Shown in pieces: positions 8,614-15,369 of a stretch of DNA of 25,413 nucleotides. The stretch covers positions 1 through 25,413 of the forward strand of contig UQXG01000011.1 in the NCBI GenBank assembly GCA_900544945.1. The letters are read 5' to 3'. The position numbers and the translations under genes were made by a program. The notes beneath the pieces are model-generated. The model saw nothing but the letters and a program-made list of their open reading frames with translations. It ran no database searches and was not told the origin of the DNA. Numbering within the stretch: the first letter of the stretch is position 1; the number at the start of each line of letters is the position of its first letter. The DNA comes from an uncultured Eubacteriales bacterium (lineage in GTDB: Bacteria > Bacillota > Clostridia > Oscillospirales > Oscillospiraceae).

Positions 8614-8703
8614 GCCTTTCCCTCCGACGGTACTAACCGTATCAGGTACACGGGTCAGAGCCTGTCGCTCTATCTCAGCCGGAAATGCCGGCCCCCCGAA
8701 GAC
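8614..8703 (-). promoter_or_regulatory. TPP riboswitch aptamer
   Basis: The minus strand carries the THI-box core in order: GGGG...CCGGCTGAGA, then CTGACCCGTG, ACCTGATACGGTTAGTACCG and GGAGGGAAAG. The CTGAGA and ACCTGAT motifs contact the pyrimidine and pyrophosphate sides in known TPP riboswitches. It lies between a consensus promoter and a terminator ahead of thiT. Confidence 0.95.
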
Positions 8704-8727
8704 GTATCTGCTATGCGTTTGGATGGT

Positions 8728-8756
8728 ATTATAACCCATCGGAGAGGAAATGTCAA
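8728..8756 (-). promoter_or_regulatory. thiT promoter, full consensus
   Basis: On the minus strand, TTGACA (8751-8756) lies exactly 17 bases from TATAAT (8728-8733). Both boxes match the housekeeping sigma consensus perfectly. Transcription would begin about 15 bases before the TPP aptamer. Confidence 0.92.
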
Positions 8757-8793
8757 TCACACAATGGGCTTTTCCAGCCAGTTTGCACGGAAA

Positions 8794-9378
8794 TTACCGA
8801 TTTTCCCGGATGACCCGGCAGGGATTCCCGTAGGCAACCACATTGTCCGGAATGTCCCTGGTGACAACGCTTCCCGCGCCGATTACCACATTATCCCCGA
8901 TGGTCACGCCGGGCAGGATAATCACGCCGCCTCCAATCCATACGCTGTCGCCTATGATGACCGGTGCCGTCTGGGTCTTGCAGAAGGCAAAGGAGCCGTC
9001 TTCTTTCCTTTCCCCAAAGCGTTCGGCCGAATTTGTCGGATGAAATGCCGTGTAGATCTGCACATTGGGCGCAATCAGGGCATTGTTTCCGATCCGAATC
9101 ACATTGTCGTCCAAAAACGTACAGTTCATATTGATTTCGCAGTGATTTCCCAGATAAATGTTGTTGCCGTAGTCCACATAAAAGGGTGGCGTAATCCACA
9201 GATTTTCCCCTGCCCCGCCGAGCAGCTCTCTTAAAATCCGGTCTTTTTCCTCCGCGTCGGCAGAATCGGTCTGATTGTAGTCCCGCACCAGATCCTTCGC
9301 CTTATGCCATCGGGTCAGAAGTTCGGCATCGCCGCAGTCGTAAAGCTGCCCTGCCAGCATCTTTTCTCTTTCTGTCAT
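8794..9378 (-). CDS. hexapeptide-repeat sugar O-acetyltransferase (Maa/LacA-like)
   Basis: The 194-residue product starts MTEREKMLAGQLYD, the N-terminal signature of the maltose/galactoside acetyltransferase family. Left-handed beta-helix hexapeptide repeats run from about residue 70 to the end (IGNNALIAPNVQIYT, then VIIGDSVWIGGGVIILPGV and similar). The probable catalytic histidine is in YTAFHP. It would transfer an acetyl group from acetyl-CoA to a sugar hydroxyl; the true substrate is not known. GGAGGT precedes the ATG at 9378, and the longer upstream frame overlaps immA. It lies 14 bases after the protease gene on the same strand and is probably its operon partner, which is unusual for this regulator pair. 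Confidence 0.92.
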   Translation of the reverse strand: MTEREKMLAGQLYDCGDAELLTRWHKAKDLVRDYNQTDSADAEEKDRILRELLGGAGENLWITPPFYVDYGNNIYLGNHCEINMNCTFLDDNVIRIGNNALIAPNVQIYTAFHPTNSAERFGERKEDGSFAFCKTQTAPVIIGDSVWIGGGVIILPGVTIGDNVVIGAGSVVTRDIPDNVVAYGNPCRVIRENR

Positions 9379-9392
9379 CCTTACCTCCGCGT

Positions 9393-9821
9393 TCAAAAAT
9401 ACAATTCCGTGGCAAGATTTCCGTGGACGTACAGGCACACGGCCTTCCGGACAAATTCCTCCGTTACGTCGAATCGCTCCGCCAGCTCCCACAGCTCCGT
9501 ACAGCCCTCGGCCACCGCCCGATCCAGGTCGTCCACCGGAATCAGGTTCTGCACCGCCCATCTGTCCGCCTGATTTTCGTGCCGCTGGCGGCTGTCCACC
9601 GCCGTGCTTCGGCTGTAAAAGCTGCCGGTGACGCAGTGCCCCAGCTCATGACCCAGATGTACCCGTTCCAGGGCGCCGCCGTCCAGCACCCCCGGATCCA
9701 TGCCGATGCTGCACTGACCCCGTTCATCCATTACGGACATGGAGCCGGTATTGGGAAGGGGAAAACGGAGAATCCCAATATTCTCTTTTTCCGCCAGAGC
9801 GTACAGCATCGGAATGTCCAT
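9393..9821 (-). CDS. ImmA/IrrE-family metallopeptidase
   Basis: The 142-residue product is a small zinc peptidase. HELGH at residues 58-62 gives two zinc ligands and the catalytic glutamate. The downstream HENQAD (81-86) supplies the third ligand in the family's ExxAD pattern. In ICEBs1 and phages such proteases cut a partner XRE repressor on a signal, and in Deinococcus IrrE does so after DNA damage. The XRE gene lies two bases upstream on the same strand, so the pair is co-transcribed. There is no integrase, conjugation or phage gene nearby, so this pair is not clearly part of a mobile element. Confidence 0.93.
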   Translation of the reverse strand: MDIPMLYALAEKENIGILRFPLPNTGSMSVMDERGQCSIGMDPGVLDGGALERVHLGHELGHCVTGSFYSRSTAVDSRQRHENQADRWAVQNLIPVDDLDRAVAEGCTELWELAERFDVTEEFVRKAVCLYVHGNLATELYF

Positions 9822-9823
9822 GG

Positions 9824-10162
9824 CTACTCCTTCTTCTCCGCCTCCCGCTGCCGGACAAAGGCGGCAAACTGCTTCACCTCTTCGTACATAGCATCGGTGA
9901 TTTCCCCGTTGCCGCCGAAGAGCGCGAACTTGATTTCCTCGTCACTGACCTGTCTGCCGGAATTCTCCGGCTCTTTGCCGCAAAGCAGGTAGTCCGTGGT
10001 GACCCCCAGATAGGCCGCCAGCTTGCCGGCACTGGTGCCGTTGGGCTTTCCGCCGGCCTTCCACTTGGCCACCGCGCTGCGGTTCAGGCCTGCGTCCATG
10101 CAGGCCCGGTACACACTGACTCCCTTTTTCTCGCACAAAGCCTGGAATCTGTCAAAAAACAC
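9824..10162 (-). CDS. XRE-family HTH repressor (ImmR-like)
   Basis: The 112-residue product has an N-terminal helix-turn-helix at about 8-60 (RFQALCEKKG, then LNRSAVAKWKAG and LAAYLGVTTDYLL). A charged C-terminal half may carry dimerisation and the protease cut site. It begins with GTG at 10162, supported by an AGGGGGG site seven bases upstream. The neighbouring ImmA-type protease and the palindromes upstream suggest a repressor that controls its own operon and the divergent Spo0A-like gene. The cleavage model is inference from the ImmR-ImmA family. Confidence 0.92.
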   Translation of the reverse strand: MFFDRFQALCEKKGVSVYRACMDAGLNRSAVAKWKAGGKPNGTSAGKLAAYLGVTTDYLLCGKEPENSGRQVSDEEIKFALFGGNGEITDAMYEEVKQFAAFVRQREAEKKE

Positions 10163-10200
10163 AAAGTGCCCCCCTCACCGTTGTGCAATTCGCAGAAGAA

Positions 10201-10337
10201 TACTTTTGTAGCCATCTCCCCATTGACAGGCTACTAAAGTAGTGCTACAATGCAGTCATAAGGTTACTTTAGTATTCTTCTTTGTCTATATTTTTTCATT
10301 GCACAGGAATATTATAGCATGGCAAGATACTAAAGTC
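10201..10337. promoter_or_regulatory. four-copy operator set between xre and the Spo0A-like gene
   Basis: Four ten-base palindrome-like sites share the pattern TACT(A/T)(A/T)(A/T)GT(A/C): O1 10201-10210 (TACTTTTGTA), O2 10232-10241 (TACTAAAGTA), O3 10265-10274 (TACTTTAGTA) and O4 10328-10337 (TACTAAAGTC). O2 lies inside the spacer of the plus promoter, O3 just past its start point, and O4 overlaps the -35 box and spacer of the minus promoter. They are the likely binding sites of the adjacent XRE protein. Confidence 0.75.
10223..10251 (+). promoter_or_regulatory. promoter for the Spo0A-like gene
   Basis: On the plus strand, TTGACA (10223-10228) and TACAAT (10246-10251) are 17 bases apart. A perfect TACTAAAGTA site lies in the spacer. 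The transcript would start near 10258 and have a leader of about 185 bases. Confidence 0.8.
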
Positions 10338-10339
10338 AA
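10311..10339 (-). promoter_or_regulatory. promoter for the xre-protease-acetyltransferase operon
   Basis: On the minus strand, TTGACT (10334-10339) and TATAAT (10311-10316) are 17 bases apart. Operator O4 covers part of the -35 box and spacer, so the repressor probably controls its own operon. The leader to the GTG start is about 140 bases. Confidence 0.8.
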
Positions 10340-10442
10340 CTGAATCCTGTTTGATTTTGGTGAAAATCCTTCGACGGATTTCCCCAAGATTAGCACACAA
10401 TCCGTCCAACAAAACGGGTATGATTTTAAGGAGGAACAAAAT

Positions 10443-10922
10443 ATGCGTAATCTGGAAATGCAGGTAGACACCCTCATGCGGCTGTGCGCCGCGGAAACCC
10501 CCGCCCAGAAGGAACGGCTGCGCCGGGAGCTGCTGGTTCTGCTGAACCAGTCCCGGATCAACCGTCTGGATCCGGAATATCTGACCCGGCAGATTCTGCT
10601 GGACATCGGCGCGCCGGATCATCTGCTGGGCCACCCCTTCGCGGTGGAGGCGGTGGTGCTGTGCGTCAGCGACGGCTGCTACATCAACAACATCACCTTC
10701 GGCCTCTATCCCCAGATCGCCGCCAAGTTCGACACCACCGCCTCCCGGGTGGAGCGGGGCATCCGCCACCTGATCGAGGTCACCTGGACCCGGGCGGACA
10801 TGGACATTCTCTGCGGCTACTTCGGCAACACCGTCAGCCCCGACCGGGGCAAGCCCACCAACGGGGAGTTCATCGCCCGGATTGCCAACGTAGTCCGCCA
10901 GCGAATGCGGGAAGCCGCCTAG
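10443..10922 (+). CDS. stand-alone Spo0A C-terminal DNA-binding domain protein
   Basis: The 159-residue product matches the effector domain of the sporulation master regulator Spo0A from about residue 42 to 155. The recognition-helix region DTTASRVERGIRHLIEVTW (97-115) and GKPTNGEFIA (136-145) are nearly those of true Spo0A. The phosphoacceptor receiver domain is absent. In its place is a short, charged helical segment (1-40, MRNLEMQVDTLMRLC..) that may allow pairing. It should therefore bind 0A-box-like DNA without needing phosphorylation. AAGGAGG precedes the ATG. The gene faces away from an XRE-ImmA pair whose operators cover its promoter. Whether it activates or opposes sporulation genes cannot be told. 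Confidence 0.9.
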   Translation: MRNLEMQVDTLMRLCAAETPAQKERLRRELLVLLNQSRINRLDPEYLTRQILLDIGAPDHLLGHPFAVEAVVLCVSDGCYINNITFGLYPQIAAKFDTTASRVERGIRHLIEVTWTRADMDILCGYFGNTVSPDRGKPTNGEFIARIANVVRQRMREAA

Positions 10923-10935
10923 CGGCAAGGTGCCG

Positions 10936-11317
10936 CTGCCAATGCGCACACGGCTGGCCTGAAATCGTCAGGCCTTTGGGTACCGCCCGGTATCGATGGC
11001 GTGTCGCCGCTGACAGTGCGCAGTCGGCAAGGCCGACTGCCAATACGCCCACGGCTGGCCTGAAATCGTCAGACCTTTGGGTACCGCCCGGTATCGATGG
11101 CCTGTCGCCGCTGACAGCGCGCAGTCGGCAGGGCCAACAGCCCGTGCGCACACGGCTGGCCTGAAATCGTCAGGCCTTTGGGTACCGCCCGGTATCGATG
11201 GCGTGTCGCCGCTGACAGTGCGCAGTCGGCAAGGCCGACTGCCAATACGCCCACGGCTGGCCTGAAATCGTCAGACCTTTGGGTACCGCCCGGTATCGAT
11301 GGCGTGTCGCCGCCGAC
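10936..11317. repeat. four-unit 101-bp tandem repeat
   Basis: The core acggctggcctgaaatcgtc starts at 10950, 11051, 11152 and 11253, exactly 101 bases apart each time. Units alternate in type: 1 matches 3, and 2 matches 4. The stretch 10943-11100 is identical to 11145-11302, so the array arose by copying a 202-bp pair. Between units 1-2 and 3-4 lies a perfect 9-bp hairpin (11020-11028 with 11032-11040, and again 202 bases on). Each unit also holds a near-palindrome around ggtaccgcccggtatc. The period is not a multiple of three, so the open frames across it are not genes. Confidence 0.95.
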
Positions 11318-11477
11318 GGACATGGTCGGCATGGGCGGCTATCCGAAAAAACCGCCCCGCGAAACGGAAGTCCTGCACCGGAAAAGCCGGGAAAGTAGAA
11401 TTTTGCAAAAGGAATTGGGCAATCCGTTCGGAAGTCAAGCAGCAGCTTTGTGCAATATGCTATTTTTGTGAAGGCAA

Positions 11478-11506
11478 TTGACATTTTGAACTGTTTATGA
11501 TATATA
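11478..11506 (+). promoter_or_regulatory. promoter for the ABC/catabolic operon
   Basis: TTGACA (11478-11483) and TATATA (11501-11506) are separated by 17 bases on the plus strand. The start point would be near 11513, giving a leader of about 80 bases to the binding-protein gene. The 147 bases between the repeat array and this promoter show nothing recognisable. Confidence 0.75.
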
Positions 11507-11512
11507 GATTCT

Positions 11513-11544
11513 GCAAGTATCGGTGTCTTGAATTTGGTACTTGC
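11513..11544 (+). promoter_or_regulatory. inverted repeat at the operon start
   Basis: GCAAGTATC (11513-11521) and GGTACTTGC (11536-11544) form an inverted repeat matching at 8 of 9 positions, at and just after the expected transcription start. A second small palindrome, ACGGC..GCCGT, lies at 11552-11566. Either could be an operator for a regulator encoded elsewhere or a leader hairpin; no local regulator gene is present. Confidence 0.45.
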
Positions 11545-11594
11545 GTATTCAACGGCACATGGCCGTGAATCGAATAGAACTGGAGGAATACAAA

Positions 11595-12614
11595 ATGAAA
11601 AAGCTGATTGCTATGCTGCTGACGCTGGCTATGGTTCTGTCCCTGGCCGCCTGCGGCGCACAGAGCACTCCCACCCAGGCCGCGACCGAAGCGCCTGCCG
11701 CTGCCGAGACGAAGGCTCCCGCCGCGACCGAGGCTCCCGCTGCCAAGGAGATCAAGGTCGGCATCGCCGCTCCCGACGTGACTCACGGCTGGGTTGCCGG
11801 TGTTGCTTACTACGCTGAGAAGTACTGCAAGGAAAACAACCTGGACTACATGATCACCACTTCCAAGGACGCCGCTTCCATGACCACCGCTCTGGACGAT
11901 CTGGTTGCCTGGGGCGCAACGGTCATCGTCTCCTGGCCCCAGTGGACCGGCATGGAGACCGCTCTGCAGAACATCATCGACAGCGGCATCCCCGTTGTGA
12001 ACTTTGACGTGGATGTGGACTGCCAGGGTATCTACAAGGTTACCGGCGATAACTACGACATGGGCTATCAGTCCGCCAAGTACATCACCGAGAAGGTCGG
12101 CCCCGCCGCCAATATCGTTGTGATGGACGTTCCCTCCTCCGGCTCCGTCTGCGAGTTGCGCAAGCAGGGCTTCTATGACTACCTGAAGGAAGTCGGCTAC
12201 GACGAGTCCAACATCTTCGAGGTTCAGCTGGAGTCCTTCGCCCGTGACAAGGGTCTGGCCGGCATGGCCGACGTTCTGGAGGCTCACCCCCAGATCGACG
12301 CCGTCTTCTCCATGGATGACGAGACCTCTATGGGCGCGATCCAGGCCATCACCGAGGCCGGCCGCAAGGACATCAAGGCCATCACCGGCGGCGGCGGCTG
12401 CCAGGAGTACTTCCGGATGATTAACGATCCCGCCTATGCAGATCTGGGTCTGGCTTCCGCTCTGTACTCTCCCGCAATGTCTCAGGATGCCATCCGCACC
12501 GCTATCGATGTGCTGGAGGGCGGCCATCCCGAGTCCGTCGTTGTGATCCCCACCACCATCGTCAGCGCGGATAACGTGGCTGACTACCTGGATCCCGAGA
12601 ACACCGTTTACTAA
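11595..12614 (+). CDS. sugar ABC transporter substrate-binding lipoprotein
   Basis: The 339-residue product has a lipoprotein signal (MKKLIAMLLTLAMVLSLAAC) with the lipidated cysteine at C20. A flexible Ala/Thr/Pro/Glu-rich linker follows to about residue 51, and then a type-1 periplasmic binding fold of the RbsB class (KEIKVGIAAPDVTHGW.. at 52-67). It would be tethered outside the membrane and deliver a sugar-like ligand to the permease. The ligand is not evident. I chose the ATG at 11595 because GGAGG lies ahead and the signal peptide starts there. Its abundance is probably set apart from the rest of the operon by the two hairpins that follow. Confidence 0.94.
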   Translation: MKKLIAMLLTLAMVLSLAACGAQSTPTQAATEAPAAAETKAPAATEAPAAKEIKVGIAAPDVTHGWVAGVAYYAEKYCKENNLDYMITTSKDAASMTTALDDLVAWGATVIVSWPQWTGMETALQNIIDSGIPVVNFDVDVDCQGIYKVTGDNYDMGYQSAKYITEKVGPAANIVVMDVPSSGSVCELRKQGFYDYLKEVGYDESNIFEVQLESFARDKGLAGMADVLEAHPQIDAVFSMDDETSMGAIQAITEAGRKDIKAITGGGGCQEYFRMINDPAYADLGLASALYSPAMSQDAIRTAIDVLEGGHPESVVVIPTTIVSADNVADYLDPENTVY

Positions 12615-12680
12615 GCGGATCTTCCCGATCTGCGCGCCTGTCGGCTGCGGCAGAGTCAAGGGCGGCATCTAAAACTTTAC

Positions 12681-12712
12681 GCGGGGCTATGGCTGGGTAG
12701 CCATAGCCCCGC
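12681..12712 (+). terminator. intra-operon hairpin 1
   Basis: A perfect 14-bp GC-rich stem (12681-12694 with 12699-12712) closes a four-base loop. It has no T-tract directly after it. It may protect the 3' end of the binding-protein mRNA from decay or act with the next hairpin. Confidence 0.65.
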
Positions 12713-12724
12713 GCGTTTCCTATG

Positions 12725-12768
12725 AAAAAGTGCCGAAGCCGCCTTTCCGGCGCTTTCGGCACTTTTTT
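12725..12768 (+). terminator. intra-operon terminator 2
   Basis: A 13-bp stem (12725-12737 with 12755-12767), with further pairing inside, ends in a TTTTTT run. This is a standard intrinsic terminator. It lies between the binding-protein gene and the ATPase gene, so the importer and catabolic genes would be reached only by read-through or from an unseen promoter. Confidence 0.8.
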
Positions 12769-12808
12769 GTGGGAATTTACTGACAAGCAAAAGAATGGAA
12801 GTGATCGT

Positions 12809-14314
12809 TTGAATCTTTCAATGCAAAAAATCAACAAATCCTTCGGGGCAAACCGTGTACTGCGGGATGTGGACTTTTCCCTGGGAACCGGGGAAATCTG
12901 TGCGCTGCTGGGAGAGAACGGTGCCGGCAAATCGACCCTGATGAATATTCTGGGCGGCGTTCTTCCCGCCGACAGCGGCACCATTTGCCTGGACGGGAAG
13001 GAAGTACATTTTACAACGCCTCTGGAATCGCTGGACTCCGGCGTGGGATTCATCCACCAGGAGCTGAATCTCATCAACGATCTGACGATCTATGAGAATA
13101 TGTTCCTGACCCATCTGCCCCGCAAAGGATGTCTGCTGGACAAGGCTCTGATGCGGAACAAGACGAAGGAGCTGTTCGAGCGCATGAATCTGGAGCTGGA
13201 TCCCAATACCATGGTTCGGGATCTGGATGCCAGCTACAAGCAGATCGTGGAGATTTCCCGGGCCCTGATGCAGGATGCCTCCATTATCATTATGGACGAG
13301 CCTACCACCTCTCTGACGGAGCCGGAAATTCAGCGGGTCTTCGCTATGATGCGCACGCTGAAGGAGCAGGGCGTCGGAATTATCTTCATCTCCCATAAGC
13401 TTGGCGAGGTCATGGAAATCTGCGACCGCTATACCGTCCTGCGTGACGGCTGTATGGTGGCCCAGGGTCTGGTGAAGGATACCAATACCAAGAAGCTGGC
13501 CGAGTATATGGTGGGCCACGAAATCCGGACGGAATCCCTGAAACGGGATCAGAACTATGGCGATGAAATGCTGCGGCTGGAGAATCTGAGCGACGGGAAG
13601 CATTTCCGGGATATCTCCCTTTCCGTCCGGGCCGGTCAGGTGCTGGGAATCACCGGCCTGCTGGGCGACGGCAGAAGCGAGCTGTTCCAGACGGTCTTTG
13701 GTGCCATGGGCGGCCGTTACACCGGCAAGGTGGTAATCGGCGGAAAGGAAGTCCATCTGACGGACACCCACCAGGCGCTTCTGGAAGGTCTGGCGTATCT
13801 GCCCAGAAACCGTAAGGAAAACGCCATTCTGAAGGATATGTCCATTCTGGACAACGGCACCATTGTGCAGCTGCCCAAATTCGTCCGGGGGCTGTTCATC
13901 AACAAGAATCAGCAGCAGGAGGCTTTCCGGGTTCAGCAGGAAAAGCTGCGGATCAAGATGGGCGACAAGTATGACCTGATCACCAGCCTTTCCGGCGGCA
14001 ACCAGCAGAAGGTCGTCCTGGCCAAGTGGGTCATGTCCGACCCCAAGGTGCTGATCCTGGACAATCCCAGCCAGGGCGTTGACGTAGGCGCCAAGGAAGA
14101 GATCTACGGCATCATCCATCGCCTGGCCCAGGAGGGCGTGGCAATCGTCGTCCTCAGCTCCGAGGCCCAGGAGATCATCCGCGTCTGCGACAGCAGCCTT
14201 GTGATGTACCACGGCCGGATCGTAGGTCATGTATCCGGAGAGGATATGAACGAAAAGCACATTATGTATCTTGCCACCGGTGGCAATCAATCCGAGAAAG
14301 AGGGGGCAATGTAA
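12809..14314 (+). CDS. sugar ABC transporter ATPase, two nucleotide-binding domains
   Basis: The 501-residue RbsA/MglA-type protein powers sugar import. Domain 1 has Walker A GENGAGKS at 35-42 and Walker B IIIMDEP around 163, but its signature is altered (LDASYKQ, 139-145). Domain 2 has the family's usual degenerate Walker A (GLLGDGRS, about 283-290) and an intact signature (LSGGNQQ, 394-400). Its Walker B reads LILDNP, with N419 replacing the catalytic glutamate. One composite ATP site thus looks active and the other dead in all three elements. I chose the TTG start at 12809, with GGAAG seven bases upstream; the frame's earlier ATG lies in the terminator. An ATG at 12821 is the alternative. 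Confidence 0.93.
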   Translation: MNLSMQKINKSFGANRVLRDVDFSLGTGEICALLGENGAGKSTLMNILGGVLPADSGTICLDGKEVHFTTPLESLDSGVGFIHQELNLINDLTIYENMFLTHLPRKGCLLDKALMRNKTKELFERMNLELDPNTMVRDLDASYKQIVEISRALMQDASIIIMDEPTTSLTEPEIQRVFAMMRTLKEQGVGIIFISHKLGEVMEICDRYTVLRDGCMVAQGLVKDTNTKKLAEYMVGHEIRTESLKRDQNYGDEMLRLENLSDGKHFRDISLSVRAGQVLGITGLLGDGRSELFQTVFGAMGGRYTGKVVIGGKEVHLTDTHQALLEGLAYLPRNRKENAILKDMSILDNGTIVQLPKFVRGLFINKNQQQEAFRVQQEKLRIKMGDKYDLITSLSGGNQQKVVLAKWVMSDPKVLILDNPSQGVDVGAKEEIYGIIHRLAQEGVAIVVLSSEAQEIIRVCDSSLVMYHGRIVGHVSGEDMNEKHIMYLATGGNQSEKEGAM

Positions 14315-14317
14315 CCC

Positions 14318-15349
14318 ATGAACAACAAAACAAGCAAGCGAACCATCGGCAGCGTCGGGGAAATCTGGTCGAAAAACAGCTTCCTGTCCACCCTGTTTGC
14401 CCTGCTGGTGATGATCCTGATTCAGGCCGCGGTGCAGGGCTTCAACGCAGGCTCCTTTACGGGCATGTTCGGCAAAATGTGGATCGCCTGGCTGAACATT
14501 CTCCGGAACAACGCCTACGCGGGCGTAATCGCCCTGGGCATGTGCTTTGCCATCATTACCGGCGGCATCGATCTTTCGGTAGGCTCCACCCTCTGCGCCA
14601 TCGGCGCGGGGCTGCTCTATATGCTCGATGAGACCAACGGCCCTCTGGCCGCCATGGGCATCACCGGCCCCCTTGCCTATGTAATTGCCATGCTCGCGGC
14701 GATCCTCATGGGCGTGCTGATGGGCGGCCTGAACGGCGCGCTGATTGCCTACGGCAAGCTGCCGCCCTTTATCGCCACCCTGGGTACCATGAAGATTTTC
14801 CGGTCCGTGACCCAGCAGATGACTCAGACCTTCAATCCTTCCGTCCCCGCGGGTTTCAAGACAATCGCCTCCGCCCGGATCGGAAATCAGATCATCCTGC
14901 CTATCCTGTACTGGGTCATCATGGTTGTAATCATGCACATTATTTTCCGGAAAACCGCCTTCGGCCGCCAGACCATCGCCATCGGCTCCAATGAAAAGGC
15001 CGCCAAGCTCTCCGGCATCAATGTGGCCTGGGTCAAAATGAAGGTCTACGCGCTGGGCGGCGTGATGTGCGCCATCGGCGCCATCATCTACATTGCCAGA
15101 ATCGGTTCCATGGACTTCGCCAATGCGGGCTCCGGCTATGAAATGGACGCCATCGCGGCAGTCGTCGTGGGCGGAACCTCCATGGCAGGCGGCAAGGGCA
15201 GCCTGGTGGGCGCGTTCGTGGGAATGCTCATCATCGGCGTTATGAACAATATCCTCAATACCGTCGGCGTGCCCACCTTCCTGTGTGAGGCCGTCAAGGG
15301 ACTCATCATCATCTTCGCCGTTCTTCTGCAGAAGAAGGACAGCAATTAA
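14318..15349 (+). CDS. sugar ABC transporter permease (RbsC family)
   Basis: The 343-residue membrane protein has about eight to ten hydrophobic segments and the family core around ALGMCFAIITGGIDLSVGS (residues 70-88). A conserved cytoplasmic loop follows later (GRQTIAIGSNEKAAKLSGI), which docks the ATPase. It forms the channel of the importer, probably as a homodimer since only one permease gene is present. It starts three bases after the ATPase stop codon, consistent with translational coupling. Confidence 0.95.
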   Translation: MNNKTSKRTIGSVGEIWSKNSFLSTLFALLVMILIQAAVQGFNAGSFTGMFGKMWIAWLNILRNNAYAGVIALGMCFAIITGGIDLSVGSTLCAIGAGLLYMLDETNGPLAAMGITGPLAYVIAMLAAILMGVLMGGLNGALIAYGKLPPFIATLGTMKIFRSVTQQMTQTFNPSVPAGFKTIASARIGNQIILPILYWVIMVVIMHIIFRKTAFGRQTIAIGSNEKAAKLSGINVAWVKMKVYALGGVMCAIGAIIYIARIGSMDFANAGSGYEMDAIAAVVVGGTSMAGGKGSLVGAFVGMLIIGVMNNILNTVGVPTFLCEAVKGLIIIFAVLLQKKDSN

Positions 15350-15369
15350 CCAATCGGGAGGAATCAGCT

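Noticed and set aside
8794..10922. Prophage or ICE remnant around the XRE-protease pair
   Set aside because: ImmA/ImmR suggests one, but there is no integrase, excisionase, relaxase, structural gene, tRNA target or att-like repeat in the window.
10936..11317. CRISPR array
   Set aside because: The repeats are 101 bases long and nearly identical throughout, with no unique spacers of 25-45 bases and no cas genes nearby.
11331..11477. A small gene between the tandem repeat and the operon promoter
   Set aside because: The short frames here have no ribosome binding site and no recognisable sequence. I see nothing supported in this stretch.
10870..11484. Arginine- and alanine-rich open frames on both strands over the tandem repeat
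   Set aside because: They follow the 101-base repeat in shifting frames, lack ribosome binding sites and show no domain. The unit length is not a multiple of three.
12818..14938. 706-residue minus-strand frame opposite the ABC ATPase
   Set aside because: It is a shadow of the ATPase and permease genes, rich in His, Gln and Asp, with no domain and no start signals.
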